From: Polynucleobacter sp. 86C-FISCH
GTDB taxonomy: Bacteria > Pseudomonadota > Gammaproteobacteria > Burkholderiales > Burkholderiaceae
NCBI RefSeq assembly: GCF_018882415.1
Contig: NZ_JACVOL010000001.1
Coordinates: 248,001-312,000, forward strand
Length of the DNA stretch: 64,000 nucleotides
Direction: 5' to 3'
A program made the translations under genes and the position numbers. The notes under the pieces are model-generated. The model searched no databases. It was not told where the DNA came from and worked only from the letters and a program-made list of their open reading frames with translations. The first letter of the stretch is position 1. Every line of letters begins with the position of its first letter. Below, piece after piece: positions 28,914 through 37,844 of this stretch.

Positions 28914-31046
28914 ATGAAATCACAGTTAAAGCAGAAAAAAATCGCCGTAGTATGTGGTGCCCTCCTCTCCCTCAGCATCACCCAGGTAGCATTTGCAGAA
29001 AATAATCCATCCACACTCATTGTGACTGGTACGCGATTTGAGGAAAACCTTAATCAGGTCCCAGCGAACGTCAAAGTTATAACGCGGGATGAAATTGAAA
29101 ACTCAACTTCCAACACAATCCCCCAGGTGTTATCTCAAATTGGCGGTTTAAGAGTAAGCGGCTTAAATTCAAGTGCCTTAAATCTGGATGCATCAGTTGA
29201 TATGGGTGGATTTGGACCAACTGGCAACAGTACAACCGCAATTTTGGTTGATGGCATCCGAGTAAATCCCATTGATTCAGGCGGCATCGACTGGGAATCC
29301 ATTCCGATCGACTCAATTGAGCGAATTGAAATTCTTCAGGGTGGCGCAAGCGTTCAATACGGCAATGGTGCAGTTGGTGGCGTGATCAACATTATTACTA
29401 ATGGCGGCAAGAAAACCATTAACCAGGCCTCTGCGACCTATGGTACTTGGGGCACTTCTATTAACAATGCCATCTTCAGAAATACGGTCGATAAAACCAC
29501 TGTACAAGTCAGTGCGAACACATCCAATACCAATGGCTGGCGCCCCAATACAGCGGCAAACGCTTACTCCATCGATGCAAAAATTTTGCAAGATTTAGGC
29601 AACAGAGATCGCTTGTTTGTTGATGCTTATTACGGCTACACCAATTCACAACTTGCTAGTCCTGTAGTTGGATTGGTTGGCTCAGGAAACCCACTCTCCG
29701 TTAGACCGCAAAATGCAGGCAATAACATAACAACCAACAATTCTGGCTTTCGCCAAGGATTAACAAAAACATTAAGCGAGAATTACGTAGTAGAAATTGA
29801 TACCTCTTATAACAATAAATCTTCTTTCTTCTACGTACCCCAAGCAGATTACTTTGCTAGCCCCGAGTTTGGTTCAGCCGGTAGTCCGATGAATAATAAA
29901 TTGCAGGGCTGGCAACTTGCTTTGTCACCACGTCTGAAGGCAGACTTTGGTGTTATTGGTACTTCGATTTTTGGCTATGATTTCTCGAAAGCGAATCAAG
30001 CTGGCAGCAATAGCTACACACCACAATCTCAAAGCATTATTCTCGCGAATCAATTCGATGCCACGAGCAATCCCTTTGGAACTTATTACAACAATCTAAC
30101 AAGCGACTCGCAAAACGCTACACAAATTAATAATTCAGTCTACGTAATGCAAAGAGTCCCACTAGGAAATATTTTGGAGGCAAGCGGAGGATTCCGCCGA
30201 CAAGTGCAGCAAGCATCAACGACTAGTTCTGCCATTAGCGCATCAAATGGGACCGTCTCCGGCAATCAGCAATATGCTGCTAATGCGGGAGATTTAGCGC
30301 TTAATGCCAACTACCTGCCCGGACAACGTGTGTATGTGAAATGGAATCAGTCCTTCAGATTCCCTAACATTGACGAATACTGGGGTCTGCTATACAACCC
30401 AACAACCCAAACCACCTCAACCGTCTTTAGCGGGATTTTGCAACCTCAAACAACTCAGACATATGAGGTTGGCGGCCACTGGGATGTTTTGAGCTCTAAA
30501 GTGACATCATCAATATTTAAGTCGATGACACAAAATGAAATTAGCTATAACCCCGCCACAGGTTACAACTACAACTCAATTTATCAAGTGAATCGCGGCG
30601 GAGTTCTATTGGATGTTGCATCCAATATTTCACCTTCACTCAATATTGGCTTCGGAGGAAAATACCAAAAGTCATACTATGCCAATGGGCCTTTTTCCGG
30701 AAATGCTATTCCAGTAGTTCCAGACACGCTTCTTAATGCTAGAGCAAATTACCTCATTGCAACAAATTGGACTATCGGTGGAGTAGTGAATTACGTTAGC
30801 AGTCAGCATTACGATACCGGCCCAAGCTACTACAGCGCAACACCAGTTATGCCGTCTTATGTCATTGGAGATATATTTACCTCGTATAAGTTCCAGGGAG
30901 TCGAAGCGCGTCTTACAGTCAAAAACGTTGGTAATGCGCAATATGCCACGTACGGAACTGCGCCAAGCAATGTCTCAAGTCGTTACTCCTACTACCCTAG
31001 TGAACCAAGGTCGGTTTTTGTAACCCTGAAATACAACTTCAATTAA
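28914..31046 (+). CDS. btuB: TonB-dependent outer-membrane receptor, BtuB-like (cobalamin uptake)
   Basis: The 710-residue protein begins with a Sec signal (cleavage after VAFA, about residue 29), followed by a TonB box-like TLIVTGTRFE, a plug domain with ILVDGIRVNP and ERIEILQGGASVQYGNGAVGG, and a 22-strand type barrel with alternating aromatic strands to the C-terminal FVTLKYNFN. It imports a corrinoid across the outer membrane using TonB energy. The specificity call rests on the upstream cobalamin riboswitch. No btuCDF or cob gene is adjacent. Confidence 0.92.
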   Translation: MKSQLKQKKIAVVCGALLSLSITQVAFAENNPSTLIVTGTRFEENLNQVPANVKVITRDEIENSTSNTIPQVLSQIGGLRVSGLNSSALNLDASVDMGGFGPTGNSTTAILVDGIRVNPIDSGGIDWESIPIDSIERIEILQGGASVQYGNGAVGGVINIITNGGKKTINQASATYGTWGTSINNAIFRNTVDKTTVQVSANTSNTNGWRPNTAANAYSIDAKILQDLGNRDRLFVDAYYGYTNSQLASPVVGLVGSGNPLSVRPQNAGNNITTNNSGFRQGLTKTLSENYVVEIDTSYNNKSSFFYVPQADYFASPEFGSAGSPMNNKLQGWQLALSPRLKADFGVIGTSIFGYDFSKANQAGSNSYTPQSQSIILANQFDATSNPFGTYYNNLTSDSQNATQINNSVYVMQRVPLGNILEASGGFRRQVQQASTTSSAISASNGTVSGNQQYAANAGDLALNANYLPGQRVYVKWNQSFRFPNIDEYWGLLYNPTTQTTSTVFSGILQPQTTQTYEVGGHWDVLSSKVTSSIFKSMTQNEISYNPATGYNYNSIYQVNRGGVLLDVASNISPSLNIGFGGKYQKSYYANGPFSGNAIPVVPDTLLNARANYLIATNWTIGGVVNYVSSQHYDTGPSYYSATPVMPSYVIGDIFTSYKFQGVEARLTVKNVGNAQYATYGTAPSNVSSRYSYYPSEPRSVFVTLKYNFN

Positions 31047-31066
31047 ATGCCCCAGCAATAATTCAC

Positions 31067-31107
31067 CTACTTTAAGCCCCAATTCTGCATTGCGGGACTT
31101 AAAGTAG
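31067..31107. repeat. inverted repeat after btuB
   Basis: CTACTTTAAG (31067-31076) and CTTAAAGTAG (31098-31107) are perfect 10-base arms, with CCC/GGG pairs adding to the stem inside. There is no T-tract, so it may be a rho-independent-like stem for 3' end protection or an operator for the next gene rather than a standard terminator. Confidence 0.5.
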
Positions 31108-31136
31108 CGTCCTCCCCCATGGGTGGAAGCTGAGGC

Positions 31137-31142
31137 TACAAT
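31137..31142 (+). promoter_or_regulatory. -10 box placed for a leaderless mRNA of the coiled-coil/zapA operon
   Basis: TACAAT (5 of 6) is followed by six bases and the ATG at 31149. There is no Shine-Dalgarno sequence. The hexamer and spacing are the same as for dcd. Confidence 0.45.
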
Positions 31143-31148
31143 GCCAAT

Positions 31149-31436
31149 ATGAGTGAATTAAGCCCAATTCCCCCAAGCGAAGATGCTAGCGACCTGAATT
31201 CGCTCAGCATCTCTATTGCCCGCGTATCTGAAAAAATTTCATTGATTGAAGATGCAGTAAAAAACTTGAATCAAAATCGAGCGCAACTGGAAGGCAAGAT
31301 TGATGATGCTCAAAAACGCGTTCAACGCATTTTGAGTCGCTTACCAGATCAAAGTGATGGTCGCCAACTAAATCTACTTGGCGAAGTTGCTACACCCAAT
31401 AATCTAGAGGATGATAATGAGCCAACAACGCATTGA
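31149..31436 (+). CDS. small coiled-coil protein upstream of zapA
   Basis: The 95 residues have a predicted coiled coil at about 20-65 (IARVSEKISLIEDAVKNLNQ and onward) between polar ends. No named family is certain. Its overlap of 20 bases with zapA and its coil recall the small ZapB-like or DUF904-like partners of ZapA, so a role in Z-ring assembly is plausible but inferred. Confidence 0.65.
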   Translation: MSELSPIPPSEDASDLNSLSISIARVSEKISLIEDAVKNLNQNRAQLEGKIDDAQKRVQRILSRLPDQSDGRQLNLLGEVATPNNLEDDNEPTTH

Positions 31437-31770
31437 AGTAAGTCTTGCCGGCCAAAAAATCACCTTAGCAACGAGCGCTGAGCATGAACCTCTATTAAGA
31501 GCAGCATGCGTCCTAGTTGACGAACAAATTCAGCTTGCTATTAGTGGTGGTAACCGTAGTATTGAACGCGCTAGCATGATGGCAGCACTCAAAATTGCCG
31601 GCGATCTCATTACATTACAAAAAAATCAAACGCAGCAAAGTACTTCCTCTAACGTGAGCTCCGATGAAATCACCCGCCTGCAAAGTGAAATTCGCGCTCT
31701 AGAAGATCAAGTCGACGCTTTGATGCAAACCCTTTCCCTGCCTGGTTCGCCAAGGCCAATAGTTCCTTGA
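31417..31770 (+). CDS. zapA: cell division protein ZapA
   Basis: ZapA bundles FtsZ filaments at mid-cell. The start at 31417 has AGAGG six bases upstream, while the ATG at 31411 abuts it. The protein has about 117 residues. IEVSLAGQKITLAT and the LLRAACVLVDEQI helix form the N-terminal domain, and a C-terminal coiled coil (about 70-108) follows. 6S RNA follows directly and its 5' strand appears to begin inside this reading frame. Confidence 0.9.
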   Translation: MSQQRIEVSLAGQKITLATSAEHEPLLRAACVLVDEQIQLAISGGNRSIERASMMAALKIAGDLITLQKNQTQQSTSSNVSSDEITRLQSEIRALEDQVDALMQTLSLPGSPRPIVP

Positions 31771-31948
31771 ACCGATGCGCAAGCATCCGGAACGATCTTT
31801 ACCTTGTGGGCGTGAGCGTTTCGAAAGTTCACAGTGCCAACTTAGACTTGGTCACTCCCTGAACCTCTTAATGCACCCGAAACAGAGTAGCCGTTCCACC
31901 TTGAACCTTAGGGTTCAGGATGACGGCCTAGCGGCTAAGGCGGGGAAT
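31736..31948 (+). ncRNA. ssrS: 6S RNA
   Basis: 6S RNA binds sigma-70 RNA polymerase and mimics an open promoter. Strong identity to E. coli 6S is seen in CACCTTGAACC, GGGTTCAGG and the following GGCCTAGCGGC region (about 31900-31935), and in GTTCCTTGAACCGAT on the 5' side (31762-31776). The closing stem pairs CCCTGCC and GCCAAGGCC (31736-31757) with GGCCTAGCGGCTAAGGCGGGG-side bases (31925-31945). Location after zapA is the usual one. Ends are estimated from the stem and may be off by ten bases or more. Confidence 0.85.
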
Positions 31949-31950
31949 TC

Positions 31951-32769
31951 ATGTTACTAAGCGATATCGCCATGTTGATGCTTTGCGGCAGCATCTCTGG
32001 ATTTTTAGCGGGTCTACTAGGCATTGGTGGCGGCATGATTCTGGTGCCATTCATGATCTTAGTTTTTAACCATCAAGGCTTTAGTCAAGAAGTCATTGTG
32101 CACATGGCCATCGCTACCGGTATGGCCACTATCTTATTCACCACCACCTCCGCAATTTGGGCGCATCACAAACATGGCTCCATCGACTGGAAGTTAGTTG
32201 CGTCGCTGAGTCCTGGTTTGGTCGTTGGCAGCTTGATTGGTGGCAGCGAGATTTTTGAAGCCCTAAATACTTCTTGGCTCTCACTTTTCTTCGCCATTTT
32301 TATTGTCTATACATCCATTCAGATGCTGCTAAATAAGAAACCTAAACCTGGAAGAGATTTGCCGGGGTCTTTAGGATTATTTGGATTTGGATCCTTCGCT
32401 GGAGCTCTAGCTAGCTTGGTTGGCGCTGGTGGTGCCTTCATCACCGTTCCTTTTATGCTCTGGTGCAATGTCAAACCACACGTTGCTATGGCGAGTTCCT
32501 CTGGCTTGGGCTTTCCGATTGCAGCAGCAGCCACTGTAGGCTACATGTACGGTAGTTGGGGTCACCCTAACCTACCCTCTGGATCCCTAGGCTTTGTTTA
32601 TTTACCAGCGGTAGTGTGTATTGCAGTAGTGAGCATTTTCACAGCGCCGCTTGGCGCCAAAATGGCTCGCAAACTGGATGTGGCACAACTCAAACGTATT
32701 TTTGGGGTGATGCTACTAATGCTTGCGGCCTTCATGTTTAATGAAAGCCGCAAGGCATTTGGTTATTAA
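31951..32769 (+). CDS. sulfite exporter TauE/SafE (TSUP) family permease
   Basis: The 272-residue inner-membrane protein has about eight segments. The paired glycine-rich motifs GLLGIGGGMILVPF (about 20-33) and SLVGAGGAFITVPF (about 152-165) are the duplicated TSUP signature. Substrates in this family include sulfite, sulfoacetate and other small anions, and none can be chosen here. Its Shine-Dalgarno GGGG lies in the 3' end of 6S RNA, five bases before the ATG. Its stop abuts that of matB on the other strand. Confidence 0.88.
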   Translation: MLLSDIAMLMLCGSISGFLAGLLGIGGGMILVPFMILVFNHQGFSQEVIVHMAIATGMATILFTTTSAIWAHHKHGSIDWKLVASLSPGLVVGSLIGGSEIFEALNTSWLSLFFAIFIVYTSIQMLLNKKPKPGRDLPGSLGLFGFGSFAGALASLVGAGGAFITVPFMLWCNVKPHVAMASSSGLGFPIAAAATVGYMYGSWGHPNLPSGSLGFVYLPAVVCIAVVSIFTAPLGAKMARKLDVAQLKRIFGVMLLMLAAFMFNESRKAFGY

Positions 32770-34293
32770 TTAACCAGTAAATTGCTGGCGCAAAATATTC
32801 TTTTGCACTTTACCCATAGCATTACGCGGTAAATCAGAAACAATTTCCACACGCTTTGGAATCTTAAAATTTGCAATTTGTGTTTTCAAAGTAGCGATCA
32901 TCGCTTCGGCATTCAATTTGGCTCCAGCCTTAGGCACAACAACCGCCATCACTGCCTCGCCGAAATCTGGATGCGGAATGCCAATCACAGCACTTTCGTC
33001 AACACCAGGCATGTCATCGATAAAGCTTTCAATCTCTTTGGGATAAACGTTATAGCCACCAGAAATAATTAAATCCTTACTGCGGCCAACGATGCACAAG
33101 TACTCCTTCGGAGCTTTGCCACCATTGGCATCACCACCCCAGCGACCAACGTCACCCGTCTTGAACCAACCATCTTTGGTAAATTCTTCAGCAGTCTTCT
33201 CCGGCATACGCCAGTAGCCTTTGAATATATTGGGACCTTTAACCTGAATGCCGCCAATTTCATCGACCTTACAAGGTTTATTGTCTTCATTCACTACACG
33301 TACCTTTACCCCAGGAAGGGGCAGGCCAACAGAGCCGCCTACGCGCTTACCTTTGTAAGGATTGGAGACCAACATCACAGTCTCACTCATGCCATAGCGT
33401 TCCAAAATTGGCTGGCCAATGACTTCCTTGAAAGTATTAAACGTTTCTGTAAGCAGTGGAGCAGAACCAGAAACAAATAGACGCATATTGCGCGCCACTT
33501 TCTTATTAAAGCCTTTATCGGCTAATAAGCGTACATAGAATGTTGGCACACCCATCATCACTGTTGACTGTGGCATATGTTTGATCAGTTGCGCAGTATC
33601 CAAGCGCGGCAACCAAATCATCTTGCTGCCATTAATCAATGCGCCATGAGCCGCAACGAACAAACCGTGAACGTGGAAGATAGGCAAAGCGTGCAATAGA
33701 ACATCGCCTTTTTTCCAACCCCAAAACTTTTGCAATACTTGAGCGTTGCTGCCCAAGTTTTTATGCGTCAGCATTGCACCCTTGCTACGACCTGTAGTGC
33801 CAGAGGTGTACAAAATAGCGGCAAGATCATCATCCTTGGCAGGTACAGTTTTGAATTTATCGCTTAAACCAGCTGCACGGTCTAACAAAGAACCAGTGCG
33901 GTTTTCATCCAAGGTAAGGACATGCTTAGTGCCGGCTTTAGCAGCAACCTTAGATACCCAAGATAGATTCTTACTACTGCAAACAACTACCGCTGGCTCA
34001 GCGTTCTCTAAGAAGTATTGAATTTCAGCAGACTGATAAGCCGTGTTGAGTGGCAAGTAAACATAACCCGCACGAATCGTTGCTAGGTATAGAAAAAGAG
34101 CTTCAGGTGACTTCTCAACCTGAACAGCAACCCTAGACCCTTTTGGCAACTTCAAGCTGGCAAGTAAATTTGCCAGCTTTGCCGTTGCAGACTCTAGGTC
34201 ACCCCAGGAGTAATACAAACCATCATGCGTCTCGAGAGCGCATGCTTTTTTATCTTTTGGAAAACCTTTTTCCAATAGTGAATATAAATTCAT
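32770..34293 (-). CDS. matB: malonyl-CoA synthetase (malonate-CoA ligase)
   Basis: MatB activates malonate with ATP and CoA to malonyl-CoA. The 507-residue AMP-forming enzyme shows YTSGTTGRSKGAMLTHKNL, LPIFHVHGLF, ERYGMSETVM, GWFKTGDVG and the C-terminal LPRNAMGKVQKN with the adenylation lysine. Its pairing with a malonyl-CoA decarboxylase gene two genes upstream gives the substrate. GAGG five bases before the ATG supports the start. It is the last gene of the minus-strand malonate run. Confidence 0.92.
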   Translation of the reverse strand: MNLYSLLEKGFPKDKKACALETHDGLYYSWGDLESATAKLANLLASLKLPKGSRVAVQVEKSPEALFLYLATIRAGYVYLPLNTAYQSAEIQYFLENAEPAVVVCSSKNLSWVSKVAAKAGTKHVLTLDENRTGSLLDRAAGLSDKFKTVPAKDDDLAAILYTSGTTGRSKGAMLTHKNLGSNAQVLQKFWGWKKGDVLLHALPIFHVHGLFVAAHGALINGSKMIWLPRLDTAQLIKHMPQSTVMMGVPTFYVRLLADKGFNKKVARNMRLFVSGSAPLLTETFNTFKEVIGQPILERYGMSETVMLVSNPYKGKRVGGSVGLPLPGVKVRVVNEDNKPCKVDEIGGIQVKGPNIFKGYWRMPEKTAEEFTKDGWFKTGDVGRWGGDANGGKAPKEYLCIVGRSKDLIISGGYNVYPKEIESFIDDMPGVDESAVIGIPHPDFGEAVMAVVVPKAGAKLNAEAMIATLKTQIANFKIPKRVEIVSDLPRNAMGKVQKNILRQQFTG

Positions 34294-34332
34294 TTGAACC
34301 TCAAACCCCAGGGGTAATATTTAATAAAATTC

Positions 34333-35316
34333 TTAATCTAATTTGGCGCCAGAGGCCTTAGCAACAGCAGCCCAACGCTTAACATCAGCACTCACAAATT
34401 TTCCAAATGCTTCGCCTGAAAGACTTGGAGTTTCGGAACCGTTATTAGTCCAGATAGTTTTGATCTCAGGCGTATTCAGCGCCTTCTGTGTCTCAGCGAT
34501 CATCTTATCCACGATCGGTTGCGGTGTTCCTTTAGGGGCAAACAAGCCATACCATGTAGAAACCTCGTAACCTACTAAACCTGCTTCAGCTGCAGTAGGT
34601 ACATTCGGAAATCCTGGGGCGCGCTTTTGTGAAGCAACTGCCAAAGCCACAATCGAGCCATTCTTAATTTGTGCAGCAGAAGAGCCCAGACCATCAAACT
34701 CAATATCTACTTGACCCGCAATCAGATCCTGCATAGCTGGGCCAGCACCACGATAAGGAATGTGCGTGATAAAGGTTTTGGTCAACATCTTAAATTGCTC
34801 GCCTGCCAGATGATGGGTCGAGCCATTACCGGCACTGGCGTAGTTGAACTTACCTGGGTTTTTCTTCAATAGCGCAATAAATTCTTTCAAGTCTTTCACT
34901 TGCACATTCTTTGGATTAACAACGATCACCTGCGGTGGACTTGCAATCATTGCAACTGGCACAAAACTTTTCTCGATGTCGTAATCCAAGTTTGGATACA
35001 TGGAAGGTGCAATTGCATGGTGGGCTGCGCCTACAAAAAAGGTATAGCCATCTGGTGCAGCTTTAGCAGCGATTGAGGCACCTAGAGTTCCGCCAGCACC
35101 GCCGCGATTATCGATAATGATTTGCTTACCTAACTGCTTAGTCAGTTGAGTTGCCAAAGGTCTAGCAAATGCATCTGTACCGCCGCCCGCAGGAAAGGGC
35201 ACAACAAAGGTAATCGGTTTATTGGGCCATTCTTGCGCCATCACCACCAAAGGGGCAGCACAAACTAAAAGAACTGCTTTCTTGATCATTGCCGAAAGGC
35301 TTGATTGATTAAACAT
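34333..35316 (-). CDS. Bug-family (TctC) periplasmic solute-binding protein
   Basis: The 327-residue protein has a Sec signal (about 1-27, ending VVMAQ) and the Bug fold with FVVPFPAGGGTDAFARPLA, DNRGGAGGTLGA and IPYRGAGPAMQDL. Such proteins bind carboxylates and other small ligands, here probably malonate from the context. GGAGGAG lies six bases before the ATG at 35316, which is why I prefer it over the upstream ATGs that form that site. No TctA or TctB permease is present nearby, which is common for Bug proteins. Confidence 0.9.
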   Translation of the reverse strand: MFNQSSLSAMIKKAVLLVCAAPLVVMAQEWPNKPITFVVPFPAGGGTDAFARPLATQLTKQLGKQIIIDNRGGAGGTLGASIAAKAAPDGYTFFVGAAHHAIAPSMYPNLDYDIEKSFVPVAMIASPPQVIVVNPKNVQVKDLKEFIALLKKNPGKFNYASAGNGSTHHLAGEQFKMLTKTFITHIPYRGAGPAMQDLIAGQVDIEFDGLGSSAAQIKNGSIVALAVASQKRAPGFPNVPTAAEAGLVGYEVSTWYGLFAPKGTPQPIVDKMIAETQKALNTPEIKTIWTNNGSETPSLSGEAFGKFVSADVKRWAAVAKASGAKLD

Positions 35317-35480
35317 CTTCATCTCCTCCACTTGCCACTATTTCATGGCTATGTTCATTATTAATACCGCTGAATCGCACACCATACTACTTTCTGGATC
35401 TTTGCGCCCAGTTCGCTTATTAAACCCTAAAGTGAATCTCTTTGGATTCTCCCCCAGGGTATCTCCTCCTCAATTCCTTT

Positions 35481-36785
35481 TCACGGCGCCATCAAGCGCC
35501 CTACCGATCTTGAATACACAATCTCGCCATTGGCAAATTTCTCGTGGTTCTCTTCCACATTCCCTAGGTCATAGAGATAGTTCACCATTAGGCCAGCTGA
35601 CTGACGCAAACCTTTGCGCGACAAATCCCCTGCCCAATTCACTAAATGCAACTTAGCGCCGTTGCCTAAATGGAATTTAGCAACTGGATTGCCATTACGA
35701 CCAGTAGAGCCGAGACCTAAATAGATGGAGGCTAAACAGAGCAAAGATTCTTGCTCTTTTGGTGACGCCAAATCGGGGTGCCATCCAGCACTGAGTTTTT
35801 CTGTCCATGACTGCACATCTAACTTAAGATTTGCCAATGCCTGGTCTCGAGCTGAGCGCAAGTTTGGCTTTAATCTCTCCGCAGGAATATCTTCACCCAA
35901 GTTAGCACCAGCAGATACCCAATCCATAAATCCAGGAATCGGCGACAAGGTGACAAAGGTTTTAAGTCCTGGGAATTCAGCATGCAACTGCTCGGCAACA
36001 CGCTTAATTAGGAAATTGCCCATTGATACGCCACGCAGACCTGGCTCACAGTTACTAATTGAATAGAACACCGCTACTTTGTATTGCGATGGCTGATCTA
36101 CTGTCTCAGCCTTCTTATCCACCAAAGGCGTAATAACAGTTGGGATCTCGGGCAATAAGGCTACTTCCACAAAGATCAAAGGCTCGCTAGGCAGCTGCGG
36201 ATGAAAGAAGGCAAAGCAGCGGCGATCAGGCTGTAGGCGGCGACGTAAATCATCCCAACCATCAATAGCGTGCACTGCTTCGTGCTGAATCAACTTCTCC
36301 AAAACCTCTGCAGGTGATTTCCAGTCAACACGATGCATCTTCAAAAATCCCGGATTAAACCAAGATGACAAAAGATGGCGCATATCAAAATCAACTGCTG
36401 CTAGCTCTGGCTTCTTATCCAATATTTGCAAAAGATCTCGCCGCATTTGCACCACAGCGGCAGTTCCATGGCCAGCACGATTCAAGCGGCGAAATAATTC
36501 TTGTCTAGGAGATTCAGAAACTTTTTGTAATTGAATGTAATTACGAGCTGTAGATTCAGCTGCATAGTTTTGCGCAGCTTTCAATACGGCATCTACTTGA
36601 GGATTTAATTTCTCAAATAGATAGGTAAAGAATGCAATGTGTTGATCTTTTGTCAGCTTGCGATAGTTGTTCACAACATCGTCTGCCATGCTGACTGCAT
36701 TAGATTCGCCTCGCTCAGAAATCAAGCGCTTAATGGCGTTGTTTGCCTTTGACAGGTTGCGGGCTTTTGCTAACTTTTCGAGCAT
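35481..36785 (-). CDS. malonyl-CoA decarboxylase
   Basis: The enzyme turns malonyl-CoA into acetyl-CoA and CO2. The 434 residues have the helical N-terminal domain and a GNAT-fold catalytic domain with VFYSISNCEPGLRGVSMGNF (catalytic serine region), FVTLSPIPGFMDWV, and the histidine in KLHLVNWAGD, as in eukaryotic and rhizobial MatA. With matB it makes a malonate-to-acetyl-CoA route. The 164 bases between it and the Bug gene hold no gene that I can support. Confidence 0.93.
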   Translation of the reverse strand: MLEKLAKARNLSKANNAIKRLISERGESNAVSMADDVVNNYRKLTKDQHIAFFTYLFEKLNPQVDAVLKAAQNYAAESTARNYIQLQKVSESPRQELFRRLNRAGHGTAAVVQMRRDLLQILDKKPELAAVDFDMRHLLSSWFNPGFLKMHRVDWKSPAEVLEKLIQHEAVHAIDGWDDLRRRLQPDRRCFAFFHPQLPSEPLIFVEVALLPEIPTVITPLVDKKAETVDQPSQYKVAVFYSISNCEPGLRGVSMGNFLIKRVAEQLHAEFPGLKTFVTLSPIPGFMDWVSAGANLGEDIPAERLKPNLRSARDQALANLKLDVQSWTEKLSAGWHPDLASPKEQESLLCLASIYLGLGSTGRNGNPVAKFHLGNGAKLHLVNWAGDLSRKGLRQSAGLMVNYLYDLGNVEENHEKFANGEIVYSRSVGRLMAP

Positions 36786-36875
36786 GTAATCTTTTCAAAA
36801 AAGAAAAACGACAAAATTAAGATCGAATTCAATTTATTACTCGGAACATGCAAAATCAATTAAGTTAAATGAATA

Positions 36876-36898
36876 ATCATTAACTTAAAGTTAATGAT
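36876..36898. promoter_or_regulatory. perfect palindrome upstream of the malonyl-CoA decarboxylase gene
   Basis: ATCATTAACTT and AAGTTAATGAT are perfect 11-base arms around a single A. A third half-site (AAGTTAAAT) lies at 36862-36870, closer to the decarboxylase start. The site sits in the 135-base gap between the LysR gene and the decarboxylase. It is a good candidate operator for the malonate genes, but the regulator is not proven. Confidence 0.55.
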
Positions 36899-36920
36899 AT
36901 GCGTAAAATATTAGGGTAAA

Positions 36921-37829
36921 TCATGAGTTTTTGCGATGCAGCATGCGGGCTTCAGCAGCTAAAGCCAAAATATTGGGATTTGATTCATTAGCCTGAAGAT
37001 ACATTAGACCAATACGCTGAATCACCTGGTATTTGGGTAATAAAGGCGTAAATTCAATTGCATCACCCATTAGCGCCCTCACCCTACCCGGCAATAAGGA
37101 ATGCCCAAGATCGCCTGAGACCATATTCATCAGCGAGAAGATGTCACCTACCTTCATGACCACATCAGGTTTAAAGCCTGCGAGCTGGAAAGCCTCATAA
37201 AACCCCGAGGTAGTAGCAAAGCCATCCTGAAGGGTAAGAAATTTCTTATGTTGATATTCGGATAGGTCAATATCGGCTGCGGCAGGCTTGCTGCCTTTTG
37301 AGGAGGCCAAAAATAACTGATCCTCAAAAAGAGAGACAACCTGGACGCCCTCAGGCAAGTCTTGCGTTGGAACAGCAATGACAACTGCATCAACACTACC
37401 CTCAGTCAAGCGCTTCATCAACTCTTCATTAGACCCAAGAAATAAATCAATATCTAAATCGGGTCTGCGGATTTTGGTGCCCATGATCATGCGAGGAATG
37501 ATATTGGCAGTCAGGGAGTACATAGACCCTAGGCGAATTTGCCCACTTTCAACCCCCGCTTTAGCCCTCGTCTTTTTTAGAATGCGATCTACATCTGATA
37601 GCAAATCATTGCTTGCTTCAGCTAAATAGATCGCTGCTGGCAAGGCTTTTAATTGACGTCCCTCTTTAACAAATAAAGGACAACCAATCCCTGACTCAAG
37701 AGAGTGCAACGCCTTGTGAATGCTGACTGAGCTCAAGTGCAACTCTTCTGCAGTTCGCGAGAGACTCCCCGTTCGCACGAAAGAACAAAGAATCTCTAAC
37801 TTTCGCAGCGTCAGTTCTTCATTCAACAT
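36921..37829 (-). CDS. LysR-family regulator of the malonate genes
   Basis: The 302-residue protein has an N-terminal winged helix-turn-helix (SLSRTAEELHLSSVSIHKAL, about 18-37) and the two-lobed effector-binding domain. It lies directly upstream of the malonyl-CoA decarboxylase gene on the same strand, so it most likely senses malonate or malonyl-CoA. No Shine-Dalgarno sequence precedes the ATG. It lies 15 bases after lgt and could receive read-through from it. Confidence 0.88.
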   Translation of the reverse strand: MLNEELTLRKLEILCSFVRTGSLSRTAEELHLSSVSIHKALHSLESGIGCPLFVKEGRQLKALPAAIYLAEASNDLLSDVDRILKKTRAKAGVESGQIRLGSMYSLTANIIPRMIMGTKIRRPDLDIDLFLGSNEELMKRLTEGSVDAVVIAVPTQDLPEGVQVVSLFEDQLFLASSKGSKPAAADIDLSEYQHKKFLTLQDGFATTSGFYEAFQLAGFKPDVVMKVGDIFSLMNMVSGDLGHSLLPGRVRALMGDAIEFTPLLPKYQVIQRIGLMYLQANESNPNILALAAEARMLHRKNS

Positions 37830-37844
37830 AGAGCGTGATGAGTA

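Noticed and set aside
31775..31960. Short plus-strand frame within the 6S RNA gene
   Set aside because: The stretch matches 6S RNA in sequence and stem pairing, and the frame has no ribosome site.
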